NCBI GenBank assembly: GCA_028816945.1
Contig: JAPPQG010000024.1
Coordinates: 1-5,349, forward strand
DNA length: 5,349 nt
Source of the DNA: Alphaproteobacteria bacterium
Lineage (GTDB): Bacteria > Pseudomonadota > Alphaproteobacteria > RS24
Reading direction: 5' to 3'
In this document: positions 4,077-5,349 of the stretch, piece by piece
Layout of the letters: each line of letters starts with the position of its first letter
How positions within the stretch are numbered: the first letter of the stretch is position 1
Translations under genes and position numbers: made by a program
Notes under the pieces: generated by a model
What the model was told of the DNA's origin: nothing
The model's database searches: none
The model's input: the letters and a program-made list of their open reading frames with translations, nothing else

Positions 4077-5349
4077 ATGAGAGACATTATGATATTGCCG
4101 TTATTGGCGATGGGTTGAGCGGGCAGGCAATGGCACTTGCTTTGGCGGCGGCAGGGGCGCGGGTTTGGCTTGGCGGCAACCGCCCGCCTACAAAGCCCGC
4201 ACAGAGTGATGCGCCCCGCACGAGTGCGTACCACACGAGTGTGTCTCGCATGAATGCGTCCCGCACGAGTGCGAGGAGCATGGCACTCACGCCTTCCTCT
4301 GTTGCTATGTTACAGCAAATCGGGGTTTGCGATAAATTGCCAACAAAACTTGCCCCCTTACGCCATATGCAGATAGCAGACGGCTTGCCCCCTGCTGATA
4401 TGTCCTCTGGTAATGGGCTTTACTTTACCACCCCCCCTGATTTTTCGCCCCCCCATGCGGCGGATAAGCAAAATAATGCGTTGGCTTATGTCACAAGCAA
4501 TAATGATTTAGCGGTTGCTTTGCGCGCCTGCCTTAAAACCGCAAAAAATATTACTTACCAGCAAGACAAAACCTATGTTGAAAATATAAATATTATTACC
4601 CCGCACGCCACCTTAAACCTATCGGACGGGACAAAATTAAAAGCCAATTTATTGGTTGCTTGTGATGGGCGCGCGTCTCCTTTGCGGGAGCAAATGAATA
4701 TAGACACTTATCGCACCACTTACCAGCAAACCGCTTTGATTGCCAATTTTACGCATAGCCAACCGCACCAAGACACAGCCTATCAATTTTTTTGTGCCGC
4801 TGGCACATTGGCAACCCTGCCTATGGGGTCACATAGTGACGGCACGCACAACAGCGCGCTGATTTGGGTTGAACGACCCGAGCGGGCTGAAACTTTATGC
4901 AAGGCGGGGGATGATTTATTCATAGCTGAATTGGCAAAAAAATTAGGCGGGCTTTTGGGCGATATAAAAACAGTCAACAAGCGGGCGCATTATCCCTTGC
5001 AGCTTGTTTTGGCGCGCCATTATACGCGCCCGCATTTTGTGCTTGCGGGGGAGGCGGCGCATGTCATTCATCCGCTTGCTGGGCAGGGTTATAATTTAAC
5101 TTTGCGCGATGCGGCACGGCTTGCTAATGGCGTTTATGAAGCGCGCCGTTTGGGGTTGGCGATAGAGGCCGCCCCTCAATTAGTGGCTTATGAAAGCGCG
5201 CGCCGCTTGGATGCGTTTTCAATGGCGGCGGCAACCCATGCGCTTAATTTTGCCTTTACACGCAAAACAGAGCGCGCTGATATATTAGCCCCTTTGCGGC
5301 GGGCGGCTTTGCATTGGGCTAATTATGTGCCGGGCTTGCCTGCGGTGGC
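4058..5349 (+). CDS. UbiH/UbiL-type FAD-dependent ubiquinone-biosynthesis hydroxylase (3' end outside the window)
   Basis: A group A flavoprotein monooxygenase of the UbiH/UbiF/UbiI/UbiL family, which hydroxylates the polyprenylated ring during ubiquinone synthesis using NAD(P)H and O2, usually membrane-associated. Seen over 430 codons: Rossmann fingerprint YDIAVIGDGLSGQAMALALA at 11-30 (G17, G19, G22); MALTPSSVAMLQQIGV at 75-90; LLVACDGRASPLR at 198-210 (DG motif D203-G204); and GEAAHVIHPLAGQGYNLTLRD at 331-351, the second FAD motif. Which ring position it acts on cannot be decided, so no symbol is given. Oddities: residues 54-73 are encoded by a palindromic 15-bp array and look like an insertion; the acidic residue usual at the end of beta strand 2 is absent (VWLGGN, 36-41); and the second FAD motif has GE where GD is commoner. 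Start is ATG 4058, after an in-frame TAG at 4031, or ATG 4070. The catalytic body appears intact. Confidence 0.88.
   Translation, partial: MQDAMQNERHYDIAVIGDGLSGQAMALALAAAGARVWLGGNRPPTKPAQSDAPRTSAYHTSVSRMNASRTSARSMALTPSSVAMLQQIGVCDKLPTKLAPLRHMQIADGLPPADMSSGNGLYFTTPPDFSPPHAADKQNNALAYVTSNNDLAVALRACLKTAKNITYQQDKTYVENINIITPHATLNLSDGTKLKANLLVACDGRASPLREQMNIDTYRTTYQQTALIANFTHSQPHQDTAYQFFCAAGTLATLPMGSHSDGTHNSALIWVERPERAETLCKAGDDLFIAELAKKLGGLLGDIKTVNKRAHYPLQLVLARHYTRPHFVLAGEAAHVIHPLAGQGYNLTLRDAARLANGVYEARRLGLAIEAAPQLVAYESARRLDAFSMAAATHALNFAFTRKTERADILAPLRRAALHWANYVPGLPAV
4217..4273 (+). repeat. in-frame array of four 15-bp palindromic units inside the ubiH-type gene
   Basis: Units start at 4217, 4232, 4247 and 4262 with exact 15-bp period. 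Cores are CGCACGAGTGCG, CACACGAGTGTG, CGCATGAATGCG and CGCACGAGTGCG, each with perfect 5-nt arms around GA. The linkers are TAC, TCT and TCC, with AGG after the last unit. Differences between units are always paired: G:C to A:T at the second arm position in unit two, and C:G to T:A next to the centre in unit three. Fifteen bases equal five codons, so the frame is kept and the array encodes RTSAY, HTSVS, RMNAS and RTSAR (residues 54-73). The plan is the same as in the array between amt and dapC, but the arm sequences differ. Confidence 0.85.

Noticed and set aside
4217..4273. Frameshift or disruption of the ubiH-type gene by the array
   Set aside because: The reading frame continues unbroken through the array and all later family motifs are in the same frame.

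Overview
The window looks like part of an alphaproteobacterial chromosome of moderate GC content. I infer this from the gene content and order (ftsK, a dapC-type aminotransferase, amt, and a UbiH-family monooxygenase), from the family signatures in the proteins, and from a sigma-54-type promoter in front of amt. The species cannot be named from the sequence alone. Both window edges cut through genes.

Layout from left to right: (1) The N-terminal 354 residues of the DNA translocase FtsK on the minus strand, running off the left edge. (2) A PLP aminotransferase of the DapC (N-succinyldiaminopimelate aminotransferase) type on the minus strand, whose stop lies 3 nt before the ftsK start, so the two are probably co-transcribed. 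(3) A 218-bp spacer that holds a possible dapC promoter, a GC-rich hairpin and a striking array of 15-bp units, each a 12-bp near-palindrome. (4) An Amt/Mep/Rh-family ammonium channel on the minus strand, with a good Shine-Dalgarno sequence and a near-consensus sigma-54 promoter. (5) A 319-bp divergent intergenic region with the amt promoter, a 7-bp-arm inverted repeat and a possible extended -10 promoter for the next gene. (6) A UbiH-family FAD monooxygenase on the plus strand, running off the right edge and carrying a second 15-bp-period palindrome array inside its reading frame.

Functionally the genes are mostly housekeeping: chromosome segregation and division (ftsK), lysine and peptidoglycan precursor synthesis (dapC), nitrogen acquisition (amt) and ubiquinone synthesis (ubiH type).

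The most unusual content is the pair of mini-palindrome arrays, one between amt and dapC and one inside ubiH. Both have units of 5-nt arm, central GA (or TC on the other strand), 5-nt arm and 3-nt linker. The arm sequences differ between units, yet in most units the changes are matched so that the symmetry is kept. A further lone unit lies in the amt-ubiH gap. I know no standard feature class that covers these. The closest analogy is the Rickettsia palindromic elements, which also insert in frame in genes.
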